From positions 248,001 through 312,000 of the forward strand of contig NZ_JAASAH010000003.1 of the NCBI RefSeq assembly GCF_012726235.1: a stretch of 64,000 nucleotides of DNA. Reading direction: 5' to 3'. Source of the DNA: Streptomyces sp. HNM0574. Lineage in GTDB: Bacteria > Actinomycetota > Actinomycetes > Streptomycetales > Streptomycetaceae. The notes under the pieces were generated by a model that was not told where the DNA came from, did no database searches, and saw nothing but the letters and a program-made list of their open reading frames with translations. The position numbers and the translations under genes are program-made. Positions within the stretch are counted from its first letter, which is position 1. Every line of letters begins with the position of its first letter. Positions 8,158-15,223 of this stretch are shown piece after piece.

Positions 8158-10386
8158 TCATGGCGAGTCCACCGTCCCCTCGGCCGCGGGCAGGGGCCGC
8201 GAGGCGTCATCGTAGAGAATCGACAGCTTCTCGGCCCACTGCACGCTGTAGTCCCGACGGTGGAACCGCGCCCTCAACACGCGCAGATGTTCGGGCAGTT
8301 GGCGCGCGGAGCCGATGCCGCGCACCGTCTTCGCCAGCCGCTCGTGCAGCGCGTCGCAGCCGGTGTCGCAGTGCCCCGAGGCGTGCGGCGAGGACTGCCA
8401 CAGGACGACGCCGTGCCCGTGCCGCAACGCCAGCTCCATGCCCGCGCGCCCCGTCTCGTCCCCGGCCGGGCGGCACAGCGCCGGTACGGTGCCGGGCGCG
8501 GCGGCGGCCAACTGCTCCTCGCGCAGCGGGAGTCCGTGCGGCGGGACGCGCACCGTCTCCAGCCCCGTGACGTCCCCGAGCGCCGCCCAGCGCCCGGCCC
8601 ACACGTCCGCCTCCGGGGACGGGTCCTCGCCCGCGCCCTCCTTGCGGTCCAGCGCCCGGACGACGATCTGGCGCTGCGCGCCGAGCGGCAGGTACGCCGG
8701 GTCGTTCCCGTCGAGCGAGCCGGCGGATTCGTGCAGCATCCAGCGCTGTACCCCGAGGTCGAAGTGCTCCAGCGGCAGGGCGACTTCGAGCGGCGCCTTG
8801 CGCCGCTCGGTGTCCACGGTGGCGAACAGCCGCAGCAGCGGCCGCCGCAGGGACGGCACCAGTTCCTCGTACGGGATGCCGCCGGGCGGCTCGATGTGCT
8901 CGTCGTACCCGCCGGGCTCGTCCCCGACCTGCACCCGCAGCGAGGCGAAGAACGCGGGCCGCTCCGTCCACAGCACGGGCTCGATCTCCAGCACGACGGT
9001 GGGCCCCTCGTCGCCCGGGTGCGTGCCGGAGCAGACCAGCAGCGGGTCCGTCGCCTTCTCCCGCTCGCCGGGCGAGGGCTGCGCCGGAATGTACGGGGTG
9101 CCGGAGGTGTGCGCGGGCGGCGCGTCCGTGAGCTGCGGCGGCAGGGCCAGAGTGAGCACCTGCGCGACCTGGTCGACGGGCATTTCCGCGACCCGCGACG
9201 CCACCCACTCCTCGACGGCCTGGACGGCCCGGACCACGTCCGCGTACCCGAGGCCCCCGGTGTCCCCGGCCTCAGCCGCGTGCGCCGCCGCGAGCGCGGC
9301 GAGCCGCGCGTACCGCAGGAAGGGCAGCGAGGTGTTGGAGAAGTTGTCCCGGTAGAGGCAGCCGTGCCCGTCCCGGAGGGTGCGCAGACGCGGCGGCAGC
9401 GAGCCGAGGCTGCCGTACACCGCCTCGCTCACCAGCTGCTTCACCCGCACCGGGCCGCCCGGCTCGGGCAGCCTGCTGAGCAGCCCGAGCAGCCGCAGCC
9501 GGTCCGTGGGCGACCAGTGCCCGGCCGCCGTCGCCGCCCCGCCGGGCGCGGCGGCCGCGACCGCGTGCTCGGGGGACGCCGCCTGCGTACGGTGCCAGCC
9601 CTCGCCGGGGCCTCCGGCACCGAAGCCGTAGGAACCGGCGGGCGGGACGCCGGGGCGGACCGCCGCCTCGTGCCAGCGGTCGTGCAGCCGCATCAGCTCG
9701 ACGTACGGGTCGGTGCCCAGCACCGCCTCGGGGCAGACGGCTTCGGCCGTCAGATCGCCCAGCAGCGAGGTGCGGACGGCCAGCCCGCCCTCCTTGATGT
9801 CACCGGAGCCGAACGTGCTGTTCCGCTTCACCAGCCCGACGACCACGTTGCTGTGCAGGTCGACGACCGGCCCGCCCGAGACCCCCGGCGGCACCTCGCT
9901 GTCCGGGGCGAAGCGCAGCCCGTACAGCCCGTCCTTGCCGCTGTAGGCGAAGACCGAGTCCCAGCCGTGCGGGGTGCCGTCCTTCTCGTACCAGCCGTAC
10001 GCCTTCAACCGGCCCTTCGGCGTCTCCCGCCGGTCCGACAGCCAGACGCACGGGTGCGCCGGCTCGGGCTCCAGCAGCCGGACGAGGGCGATGTCGCACT
10101 CCTCGGGCACCGCGTCGTACGCGAACACCCCGCGCGGCCAGTACCCGAGCCGGGCCCGCACCGTGCGGGTCTGCCCGTACGCCTCCGGCAGCACCACGTC
10201 GAACGGCTCCGTCAGCCGTTCCGGAGCGCCAAGACCCGCGCGCACCACGTGCGCCGCGGTCAGCGCCCAGCCCGGCGCGACCAGGAAACCCGAGCCCCAG
10301 AACGTGCCGTCGGCGCCGTGCAGGCGGACCGTCGCGGGCTGGACGAGCGTGTCCAGCCGGCCGACGTCCGCCCCCGCGTCAGGCAT
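8158..10386 (-). CDS. trypsin-like serine protease with VMAP-type C-terminal region
   Basis: The N-terminal ~200 residues form a chymotrypsin-fold protease with a complete apparent triad: His46 in TAAHVV, Asp98 in ECDIALV, and Ser170 in PPGVSGGPV. No signal peptide is present, so it should act in the cytoplasm. The remaining ~540 residues contain a middle region and a C-terminal domain ending in a helical segment, as in the trypsin-linked VMAP (vWA-MoxR-associated protein) proteins of NTP-dependent conflict systems. It overlaps the preceding CU044_2847-type gene by eight bases, so these two are co-translated. Downstream, 199 bases separate it from the MoxR gene. A protease released by the ATPase/vWA switch is the model described for such systems. 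Its role here is inferred. Confidence 0.82.
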   Translation of the reverse strand: MPDAGADVGRLDTLVQPATVRLHGADGTFWGSGFLVAPGWALTAAHVVRAGLGAPERLTEPFDVVLPEAYGQTRTVRARLGYWPRGVFAYDAVPEECDIALVRLLEPEPAHPCVWLSDRRETPKGRLKAYGWYEKDGTPHGWDSVFAYSGKDGLYGLRFAPDSEVPPGVSGGPVVDLHSNVVVGLVKRNSTFGSGDIKEGGLAVRTSLLGDLTAEAVCPEAVLGTDPYVELMRLHDRWHEAAVRPGVPPAGSYGFGAGGPGEGWHRTQAASPEHAVAAAAPGGAATAAGHWSPTDRLRLLGLLSRLPEPGGPVRVKQLVSEAVYGSLGSLPPRLRTLRDGHGCLYRDNFSNTSLPFLRYARLAALAAAHAAEAGDTGGLGYADVVRAVQAVEEWVASRVAEMPVDQVAQVLTLALPPQLTDAPPAHTSGTPYIPAQPSPGEREKATDPLLVCSGTHPGDEGPTVVLEIEPVLWTERPAFFASLRVQVGDEPGGYDEHIEPPGGIPYEELVPSLRRPLLRLFATVDTERRKAPLEVALPLEHFDLGVQRWMLHESAGSLDGNDPAYLPLGAQRQIVVRALDRKEGAGEDPSPEADVWAGRWAALGDVTGLETVRVPPHGLPLREEQLAAAAPGTVPALCRPAGDETGRAGMELALRHGHGVVLWQSSPHASGHCDTGCDALHERLAKTVRGIGSARQLPEHLRVLRARFHRRDYSVQWAEKLSILYDDASRPLPAAEGTVDSP

Positions 10387-10828
10387 CAGCCGGGCCTCCG
10401 GGCGCCGGCACCGTGGGCGGGCTCCCGTGGGCGCCGCCCGCGCTGTCCCGGGAGTCCGTGCGCCCGCGCTCCTCCGAACGCCAGGTGAGCGTCACGGACA
10501 GTGCGGCCTTCGCCTCGCCCTCGGCCACGAAGGCGACCGCCTTGCCGGACTTCGCGGCCAGTTCGAGACCGAAGGTGACGGCGACCTCGTCGGGACCGGC
10601 CTCGCGGGCCGCGTCCACCACGTTCCGGGCGACGCGGCGCACGACCTCGCCCACGTCCCCCGCGCGGGAGGCCACCGAGTCCAGCGCGCCGACGTCCTGG
10701 CCCTGGCCGTAGCCCGCGGGGCGCCGCTGGACCGCCAGGTCCTCCGCGTCCAGCGTCTCGACCCTGGCCAGCACCACGTCGCCGTTCCCGAGATCGATCT
10801 CCCGCACCCGGTATGCCACGTCCAGCAC
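10379..10828 (-). CDS. CU044_2847 family protein
   Basis: The 149-residue protein starts at GTG (MLDVAYRVREIDLGNGDVVL). It has a central helical part with an AVTFGLELAAKSGKAVAF segment and a strand-rich end (AALSVTLTW), followed by a disordered Gly/Pro/Ser tail. This is the signature of a small actinobacterial family found beside trypsin-like VMAP proteins, to which it is thought to be functionally linked. The biochemical role is unknown. Its last eight bases overlap the protease start, so it is the first gene of the minus-strand cluster. About 160 bases separate its start from the divergent DUF6104-like gene, enough for a promoter. Confidence 0.72.
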   Translation of the reverse strand: MLDVAYRVREIDLGNGDVVLARVETLDAEDLAVQRRPAGYGQGQDVGALDSVASRAGDVGEVVRRVARNVVDAAREAGPDEVAVTFGLELAAKSGKAVAFVAEGEAKAALSVTLTWRSEERGRTDSRDSAGGAHGSPPTVPAPGGPADA

Positions 10829-10989
10829 CCCCGTCCCCGTCGAACACCCCTGCGGGGCGCGCCACTTGAGAAGATCCAGACTACTGCCGCCACGGCCGCG
10901 CGCGAAGCCCCACCCGGCGGACGCATACCCTGGGACGGAACGGACCCACCGGCCCCTCCCCCGGGCCAGGACACCACTGGAGATGCGCC

Positions 10990-11172
10990 TTGTACTTCAC
11001 CGACCGCGGTATCGAGGAGCTGGAGAAGCGGCGCGGCGAGGAGGAGGTCACCTTCGAGTGGCTGGCCGAGCAGCTGCGCGCCTTCGTCGACCTGAACCCG
11101 GACTTCGAGGTCCCGGTGGAACGCCTCGCCACCTGGCTGGCCCGCCTGGACGACGAGGACGACGAGGAGTGA
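10990..11172 (+). CDS. DUF6104-like small acidic protein
   Basis: This 60-residue protein (MYFTDRGIEELEKRRGEEEV at its start) is strongly acidic, ends in DDEDDEE, and is mostly helical. It resembles the short DUF6104 proteins that are common and conserved in Streptomyces. The function is unknown. The start appears to be TTG, with GGAG eight bases upstream. The nearby ATG at 10983 is in another frame. It is divergent from the conflict-system cluster and lies about 200 bases before the PadR gene. It is too small and charged to be an enzyme. A regulatory or structural role is only a guess. Confidence 0.72.
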   Translation: MYFTDRGIEELEKRRGEEEVTFEWLAEQLRAFVDLNPDFEVPVERLATWLARLDDEDDEE

Positions 11173-11235
11173 CTGCCGGCTGACCGGCGGGTGACGGCGG
11201 GGCGGTCCCGCCTCCCTTGCCCCTCCGCCGATACG

Positions 11236-11269
11236 CGACATAGCGTGTCGGCGGACACGCGTCATGTCG
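11236..11269. promoter_or_regulatory. inverted repeat upstream of padR-like gene
   Basis: The arms CGACATAGCGTGTC (11236-11249) and GACACGCGTCATGTCG (11254-11269) form a near-palindrome with one or two slipped bases. PadR proteins commonly bind ACAT/ATGT-type inverted repeats and repress themselves. The site lies about 107 bases before the padR-like start and is a likely autoregulatory operator. Confidence 0.5.
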
Positions 11270-11375
11270 TCCCGTCCCCGTCGGACCCCGCACGGCCCCC
11301 GCGGCCGCCGGTACGGCGCGCGCACCCGGAGCCCTTCCCCAGCGCCCCGGCACTCCCCCAGCAAGGACGTGTGAC

Positions 11376-11915
11376 ATGCCCCCGGTCTTCGGCCACGGAC
11401 GGCTCCGCCTCTACCTGCTCAAGCTGCTCGACGAGGCGCCCCGGCACGGCTACGAGGTGATCCGGCTGCTGGAGGAGCGCTTCCGCGGCCGGTACGCGCC
11501 CTCCGCCGGAACCGTCTACCCGCGCCTGGCCAAGCTGGAGTCCGAGGACCTCGTCCGGCACACCACCGAGGGCGGCCGCAAGGTCTACGCGATCACCGCG
11601 GCCGGACGCCGCGAACTCGCCGCCCGGCAGGCCGAACTGGCCGAGCTGGAGGCCGAGATCCACCGCTCCCTGGACGCCCTCGCCACCGAGGAGCCCCGCC
11701 CGGGCGACGACCGGCACGGCATGCCCCGGCTCGCCCGCGACACCGCACCTCTCCGCGAACTCGAACGCCTCCTGGACCACTTCCGCGACGAGATCCGCGA
11801 CACCGCCCGCGACCACGGCCTCACCCCCACCCGCCTCACCCGGACCCGCACCCACCTCACCACCACAGCCACCCACCTCACGGCCCTGCTGCGGGGGGAG
11901 GGGGAGGAGGGGTGA
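11376..11915 (+). CDS. PadR family transcriptional regulator
   Basis: The 179-residue protein begins with a winged helix typical of PadR (LLKLLDEAPRHGYEVIRLL, then PSAGTVYPRLAKLESEDLV and the wing GGRKVYAIT). It continues into a long C-terminal helical dimerisation region with an Arg/Thr-rich end. PadR regulators repress genes for detoxification, efflux or metabolism when no ligand is bound. The ATG at 11376 follows the AAGGA ribosome binding site. An inverted repeat with ACAT/ATGT elements lies upstream and may be its own operator. No transporter is adjacent, so the target is unclear. It ends 49 bases before the toxin-antitoxin operon. Confidence 0.88.
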   Translation: MPPVFGHGRLRLYLLKLLDEAPRHGYEVIRLLEERFRGRYAPSAGTVYPRLAKLESEDLVRHTTEGGRKVYAITAAGRRELAARQAELAELEAEIHRSLDALATEEPRPGDDRHGMPRLARDTAPLRELERLLDHFRDEIRDTARDHGLTPTRLTRTRTHLTTTATHLTALLRGEGEEG

Positions 11916-11928
11916 GGGGCGCCCGCCG

Positions 11929-11958
11929 TTGACTTCGGAACACGTTCCGAAGTACCGT
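11929..11958 (+). promoter_or_regulatory. toxin-antitoxin promoter with embedded palindromic operator
   Basis: A -35 TTGACT (11929-11934) and a -10 TACCGT (11953-11958) are 18 bases apart. A perfect palindrome lies between and across them: ACTTCGGAAC (11932-11941), AC, GTTCCGAAGT (11944-11953). Transcription would begin at about the antitoxin ATG (11965), so the mRNA is probably leaderless. This is the expected layout for autorepression by the antitoxin. Confidence 0.65.
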
Positions 11959-11964
11959 CCTGAT

Positions 11965-12426
11965 ATGTCCACACCCACGGTGTCGTTCTCCGAGCTCTCC
12001 AAGAACTCGAAACAGGTCGCCGCGGCGGTCGACCGGGCCCAGCGCGTCCACGTCACACGGCGGGACGGCGAGGACATGTTCCTCACCACCGCGCGGCACG
12101 ACCAGCAGCGCGAGGAGACCGCCGAGGTGACGGCCCGCCTGTTCGCGGCGCTGATCGGCAACGACGAGGGCGCCCGGGCGATACTGCTCGCCCTCCCCGC
12201 CGTCTTCCCGTGGACCCGCCACCTCTCGTCCGAGGAGGTGCGCGAGTTCGTCGTCGAGCTCGTGGACGCCACGCACGACGCGGCGGAGCTCGACGTCCAC
12301 ACCAACCTGCACCGCGTCATCACCGAGTGGCGGGCGACCGCGCGCGTCCTCGCCGACCCGGAACTCACCGCGCAGCTCACCCGCCCGCTCCCCGGCGACG
12401 ACCACGGCGAGGTGCCCGCTCCGTGA
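11965..12426 (+). CDS. Phd/YefM-type antitoxin
   Basis: The 153-residue protein starts MSTPTVSFSELSKNSKQVAA, the Phd/YefM DNA-binding fold, which binds operator DNA as a dimer. A longer helical C-terminus would wrap and neutralise the toxin. At 153 residues it is longer than a classical ~85-residue antitoxin, as is usual for this actinobacterial subgroup. I chose the ATG at 11965: an upstream TTG would be in frame, but it lies inside the -35 element, and the promoter predicts a transcript starting at this ATG. The stop overlaps the toxin GTG start as GTGA. Regulation is probably through the palindrome at 11932-11953. Confidence 0.8.
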   Translation: MSTPTVSFSELSKNSKQVAAAVDRAQRVHVTRRDGEDMFLTTARHDQQREETAEVTARLFAALIGNDEGARAILLALPAVFPWTRHLSSEEVREFVVELVDATHDAAELDVHTNLHRVITEWRATARVLADPELTAQLTRPLPGDDHGEVPAP

Positions 12427-12779
12427 CCCCGAAGCGCGGGGACGACGTACCGCCCCCACCCGTCGGCGCCGAGTGGACACTCCGCTTCGCCACCAACGAA
12501 GCCGCCAAGGGCTGGGGCGAGTTGTGCGCCGAGGCCCCGGGCAACGCCCGCCGGTGCTACGAGGCGCTGCGGACGGCACCTCTCGCCCGGCACGACCCCG
12601 ACCGGCAGCACCGGCTGCGCGGCCGTCTGGCCTCGGGGACGCTCGGCGGCCGCCCGCTTCCGCAGTGGGAGTACGAGGTGACCTCCGGCGGACGGGTCCG
12701 GTACCTCGTCGACGAGGACCGGCACACCGTGCACTTCGTCTACGCCTCTCCGCGCCACCCGCGCGACACCGACGCCTGA
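12423..12779 (+). CDS. RelE/ParE-like toxin
   Basis: The 118-residue protein has the compact alpha/beta pattern of RelE-superfamily toxins. A helix with KGWGELCAEAPGNARRCYEAL is followed by HRLRGRLASG, QWEYEVTSGGRVRYLVDE and HTVHFVYASPRHP, the strand order ending in a tyrosine/arginine-rich edge. RelE toxins cleave mRNA in the ribosome, while ParE toxins poison gyrase. The sequence favours the RelE-like mRNA-interferase type, but catalytic residues are not certain. It starts at GTG overlapping the antitoxin stop, so it is translationally coupled. No other partner is nearby. Confidence 0.72.
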   Translation: MTPKRGDDVPPPPVGAEWTLRFATNEAAKGWGELCAEAPGNARRCYEALRTAPLARHDPDRQHRLRGRLASGTLGGRPLPQWEYEVTSGGRVRYLVDEDRHTVHFVYASPRHPRDTDA

Positions 12780-12801
12780 GCCCGCCCTCGCACCCTTCCC
12801 T

Positions 12802-12815
12802 AACAACCGTTTGGT
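12802..12815. promoter_or_regulatory. KstR2-like operator upstream of the SDR gene
   Basis: AACAACCGTTTGGT matches 8 of the 10 fixed positions of AnCAAGnnCTTGnT, the consensus I recall for mycobacterial KstR2. It lies 55 bases before the SDR start, and the next gene encodes a KstR2-like TetR repressor. A direct operator-repressor pairing is therefore plausible. Confidence 0.45.
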
Positions 12816-12869
12816 AGATACCGTGTGCCCGCCGGGCGGGGGTGGGCTGTGCGGAAGGGGTGGGCGGAG

Positions 12870-13655
12870 ATGGTGGTGGCGCCCGAATACGTGGCGGGGC
12901 ACGGGTTGCTGGGCGGGCGGGTGGCCGTGGTCACCGCCGCGGCGGGGAGCGGGATCGGCGGGGCCACGGCGCGGCGTTTCCTGGAGGAGGGCGCCGAGGG
13001 CGTCGTGCTCGGGGACACGCACGAGCGGCGGCTGGCGGAGACGGAGAAGGAGCTGGCCGGGGAGTTCGGCGCGGACCGCGTCGCCTCGGTGCGCTGCGAC
13101 GTCACCGCCGAGGACGAGGTGCGGGCGCTGCTGCGGCAGTGCGCCGACCGGTACGGGCGGATCGACGTGCTCGTCAACAACGCGGGCCTCGGCGGCACCG
13201 CCGAACTCACCGAGATGACCGACGCGCAGTGGGACGCCGTACTCGACGTCACCCTCGGCGGCACCTTCCGCTGCACCCGGGCCGCGCTCCGACTGATGCG
13301 CGAGCAGGGGCACGGCGTCATCGTCAACAACGCCTCCGTGGTGGGCTGGCGGGCCCAGCGCGGGCAGGCGCACTACGCGTCGGCCAAGGCGGGCGTGATG
13401 GCGCTGACCCGGTGCGCCGCCGTGGAGGCCGCCGCGTACGGGGTGCGGGTCAACGCGGTCTCGCCCAGCCTGGCGATGCACCCGCACCTGGTGAAGGTCA
13501 CCACCCCCGAACTGCTGGAGGAGCTGACCTCGCGGGAGGCGTTCGGGCGGTACGCGGAGCCCTGGGAGATCGCCAACGTCATCGCGTTCCTCGCCAGCGA
13601 CTACTCCTCGTACATGACGGGCGAGTCCGTCTCCGTCAGCAGCCAGCACCCGTGA
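12870..13655 (+). CDS. SDR family oxidoreductase (IpdF-like)
   Basis: The 261-residue enzyme has the classical short-chain dehydrogenase features: a Rossmann glycine motif (VTAAAGSGIGGATARRF), VNNAG near residue 95, the active-site Ser in NNASVVGW, and YASAK near residue 170. It would use NAD(P)(H) to interconvert a hydroxyl and a ketone. Its neighbour, a KstR2-like TetR regulator, and a KstR2-like operator in front suggest a ketoacyl-CoA or steroid-ring-degradation type substrate, as for mycobacterial IpdF. No other catabolic gene of that pathway is present here, so the substrate remains open. The ATG at 12870 was preferred over earlier GTG codons that lie in the promoter region. Confidence 0.82.
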   Translation: MVVAPEYVAGHGLLGGRVAVVTAAAGSGIGGATARRFLEEGAEGVVLGDTHERRLAETEKELAGEFGADRVASVRCDVTAEDEVRALLRQCADRYGRIDVLVNNAGLGGTAELTEMTDAQWDAVLDVTLGGTFRCTRAALRLMREQGHGVIVNNASVVGWRAQRGQAHYASAKAGVMALTRCAAVEAAAYGVRVNAVSPSLAMHPHLVKVTTPELLEELTSREAFGRYAEPWEIANVIAFLASDYSSYMTGESVSVSSQHP

Positions 13656-13726
13656 CGGCCCGCGGCCGCGCGCGGGCGGCCGGGAGCGGGGGCCGGGCCG
13701 GTCCGGGGCCGTCGGACAATGGACGC

Positions 13727-14338
13727 ATGCCACCGAAGAAGACCGCGCCCCCGGCCACGGGCGGTGCCCGGCCCCGGCGTCCCGAACTGCTCGCGACGGC
13801 CGCCGAGGTGTTCGCCGAGCAGGGGTACAACGCCACCACCGTCCGCACCATCGCGGACCGCGCGGGCATGCTCGCCGGGAGCCTCTACTACCACTTCCAC
13901 TCCAAGGAGGCGATGGCGGACGAGATCCTCAGCGCCTTCCTCACCGAGCTGTGGGAGGGCTACGACCGGATCGACGCGGAGGACCGCCCGCCGCGCGCCA
14001 CCTTCGAGGGCCTGGTCGCCGAGTCGTTCCGGCAGATGGAGCGGCACCGGCCCGCCGTCGCGCTGTACCAGAAGGAGGCCAGGACGCTGTCCGCGCTGCC
14101 CCGCTTCGAGTACCTCGGGGAGTCGCAGCGCCGCTTCCAGGAGCTGTGGACGCGTACGCTCCGCCGCGGCGTCGAGGACGGCAGCTTCCGCGCGGGCCTG
14201 GACGTGCCCCTCGCCTACCGCTTCGTCCGGGACACGGTGTGGACCGCGGCCGTCTGGTACCGCCCGGAGGGCCGCAAGAGCGCGGACGAGATCGCCGCCC
14301 ACTACACCTCGATGGTCCTCGACGGCATCGCGGCCTGA
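13727..14338 (+). CDS. TetR family regulator, KstR2-like
   Basis: The 203-residue protein has a TetR N-terminal helix-turn-helix (ATAAEVFAEQGYNATTVRTI, then GMLAGSLYYHFHSKEAM) and a C-terminal ligand-binding domain with FRQMERHRPAVALYQKEAR, characteristic of the KstR2 group. KstR2 responds to CoA thioesters of cholesterol ring fragments. It follows the SDR gene after 71 bases on the same strand and probably forms an operon with it. A matching operator-like 14-mer is in front of the SDR. The first 20 residues are a Lys/Pro-rich tail. Without cholesterol genes nearby, the ligand may be another acyl-CoA. Confidence 0.85.
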   Translation: MPPKKTAPPATGGARPRRPELLATAAEVFAEQGYNATTVRTIADRAGMLAGSLYYHFHSKEAMADEILSAFLTELWEGYDRIDAEDRPPRATFEGLVAESFRQMERHRPAVALYQKEARTLSALPRFEYLGESQRRFQELWTRTLRRGVEDGSFRAGLDVPLAYRFVRDTVWTAAVWYRPEGRKSADEIAAHYTSMVLDGIAA

Positions 14339-14557
14339 TCCGGACCGGGCACGTCCCGGGCGGCACTTCCGCCCCCGGCCCGGCGGGAGGGGCGTCACCC
14401 GTGCCGCTGCATGCTCATGCGCTCGCACCGCGTCCGGTCCGTCGGCCTTCCGGAGGGCGCACAGGGCCGGGAGAGTCCGACGGATCTCGACTCCCGGTGC
14501 GTGGGCGGTGGACGACGCGGGGTCGGGACACCCGTGCCGTCTCAGGCCCGTGCCGTC

Positions 14558-15160
14558 TCAACTCCCCGACGCGGGACGCCACATGGGCCACATCGGTGGG
14601 CCGTCCGGGAGCTGGAGGGGCGGGCCGAGACCGGTGAAGCCGAGGCCGAGGTAGAGCTCGCGGCTGCCGGGGCTGCTGGCCTCCAGGTACGCGGGCAGGC
14701 CGCGCGCGTCGCAGCGCTCCAGCATGGGCGCGAGCAGCGCGCTGCCCAGGCCGCGCCGGCGGCGGCCGGGGGTGACGGCGATGGCCTGGAGGTAGGCGTG
14801 GTCCTCGGCCATGGGGTGCCGCTCGCCGGTCAGCCCGCCCATGGCGGCGAGCCGTTCGTTGCCCGGCGCGGCGGCGGCGATGAGCTTGCCGAGCGGTTCG
14901 CCGCCCGCGAGTTCGCCCCCGGCGACGGCGAACCACAGGGCCGCGCCGGTGACCGGCCCGCCCTCGTCGCCGGTCAGCTCGACGGTGCCGTGCGCGAGGG
15001 CGGTGTCGAGGAAGGCCCGGAAGACCAGCGGGTGCCGGGCCTCCCGCTCCGCCTCCTCGGGGAAGAGCCACCGGCTGACGGGATCGTCCCGGAAGACCTC
15101 GTGCAGTAACCGTGCGACCGGCTCCCGGTCCCGCTCGCCCGCGCCTCGTGTCCGCTCCAC
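14558..15160 (-). CDS. GNAT family N-acetyltransferase with a TTA codon
   Basis: The 200-residue protein has a GNAT fold with the acetyl-CoA-binding motif AVTPGRRRRGLGSALLAPM near residues 130-147 and a C-terminal LYLGLGFTGLG element. The substrate is unknown. Small-molecule acetylation or antibiotic resistance is typical of this subgroup. Codon 18 is TTA (complement of 15107-15109), so translation should depend on the bldA tRNA and be restricted to later growth or development. The gene is alone on its strand, with 219 bases of non-coding DNA on its 3' side, convergent with the TetR gene. The start ATG has no strong ribosome binding site, but CGGTTTCCC-rich DNA precedes it. Confidence 0.82.
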   Translation of the reverse strand: MERTRGAGERDREPVARLLHEVFRDDPVSRWLFPEEAEREARHPLVFRAFLDTALAHGTVELTGDEGGPVTGAALWFAVAGGELAGGEPLGKLIAAAAPGNERLAAMGGLTGERHPMAEDHAYLQAIAVTPGRRRRGLGSALLAPMLERCDARGLPAYLEASSPGSRELYLGLGFTGLGPPLQLPDGPPMWPMWRPASGS

Positions 15161-15223
15161 CGGTTTCCCCTCCGTGAGTTCCGTTGACGGCCGGGCCGCC
15201 CGCTGCTCCCGGGCGGCCGTGTC

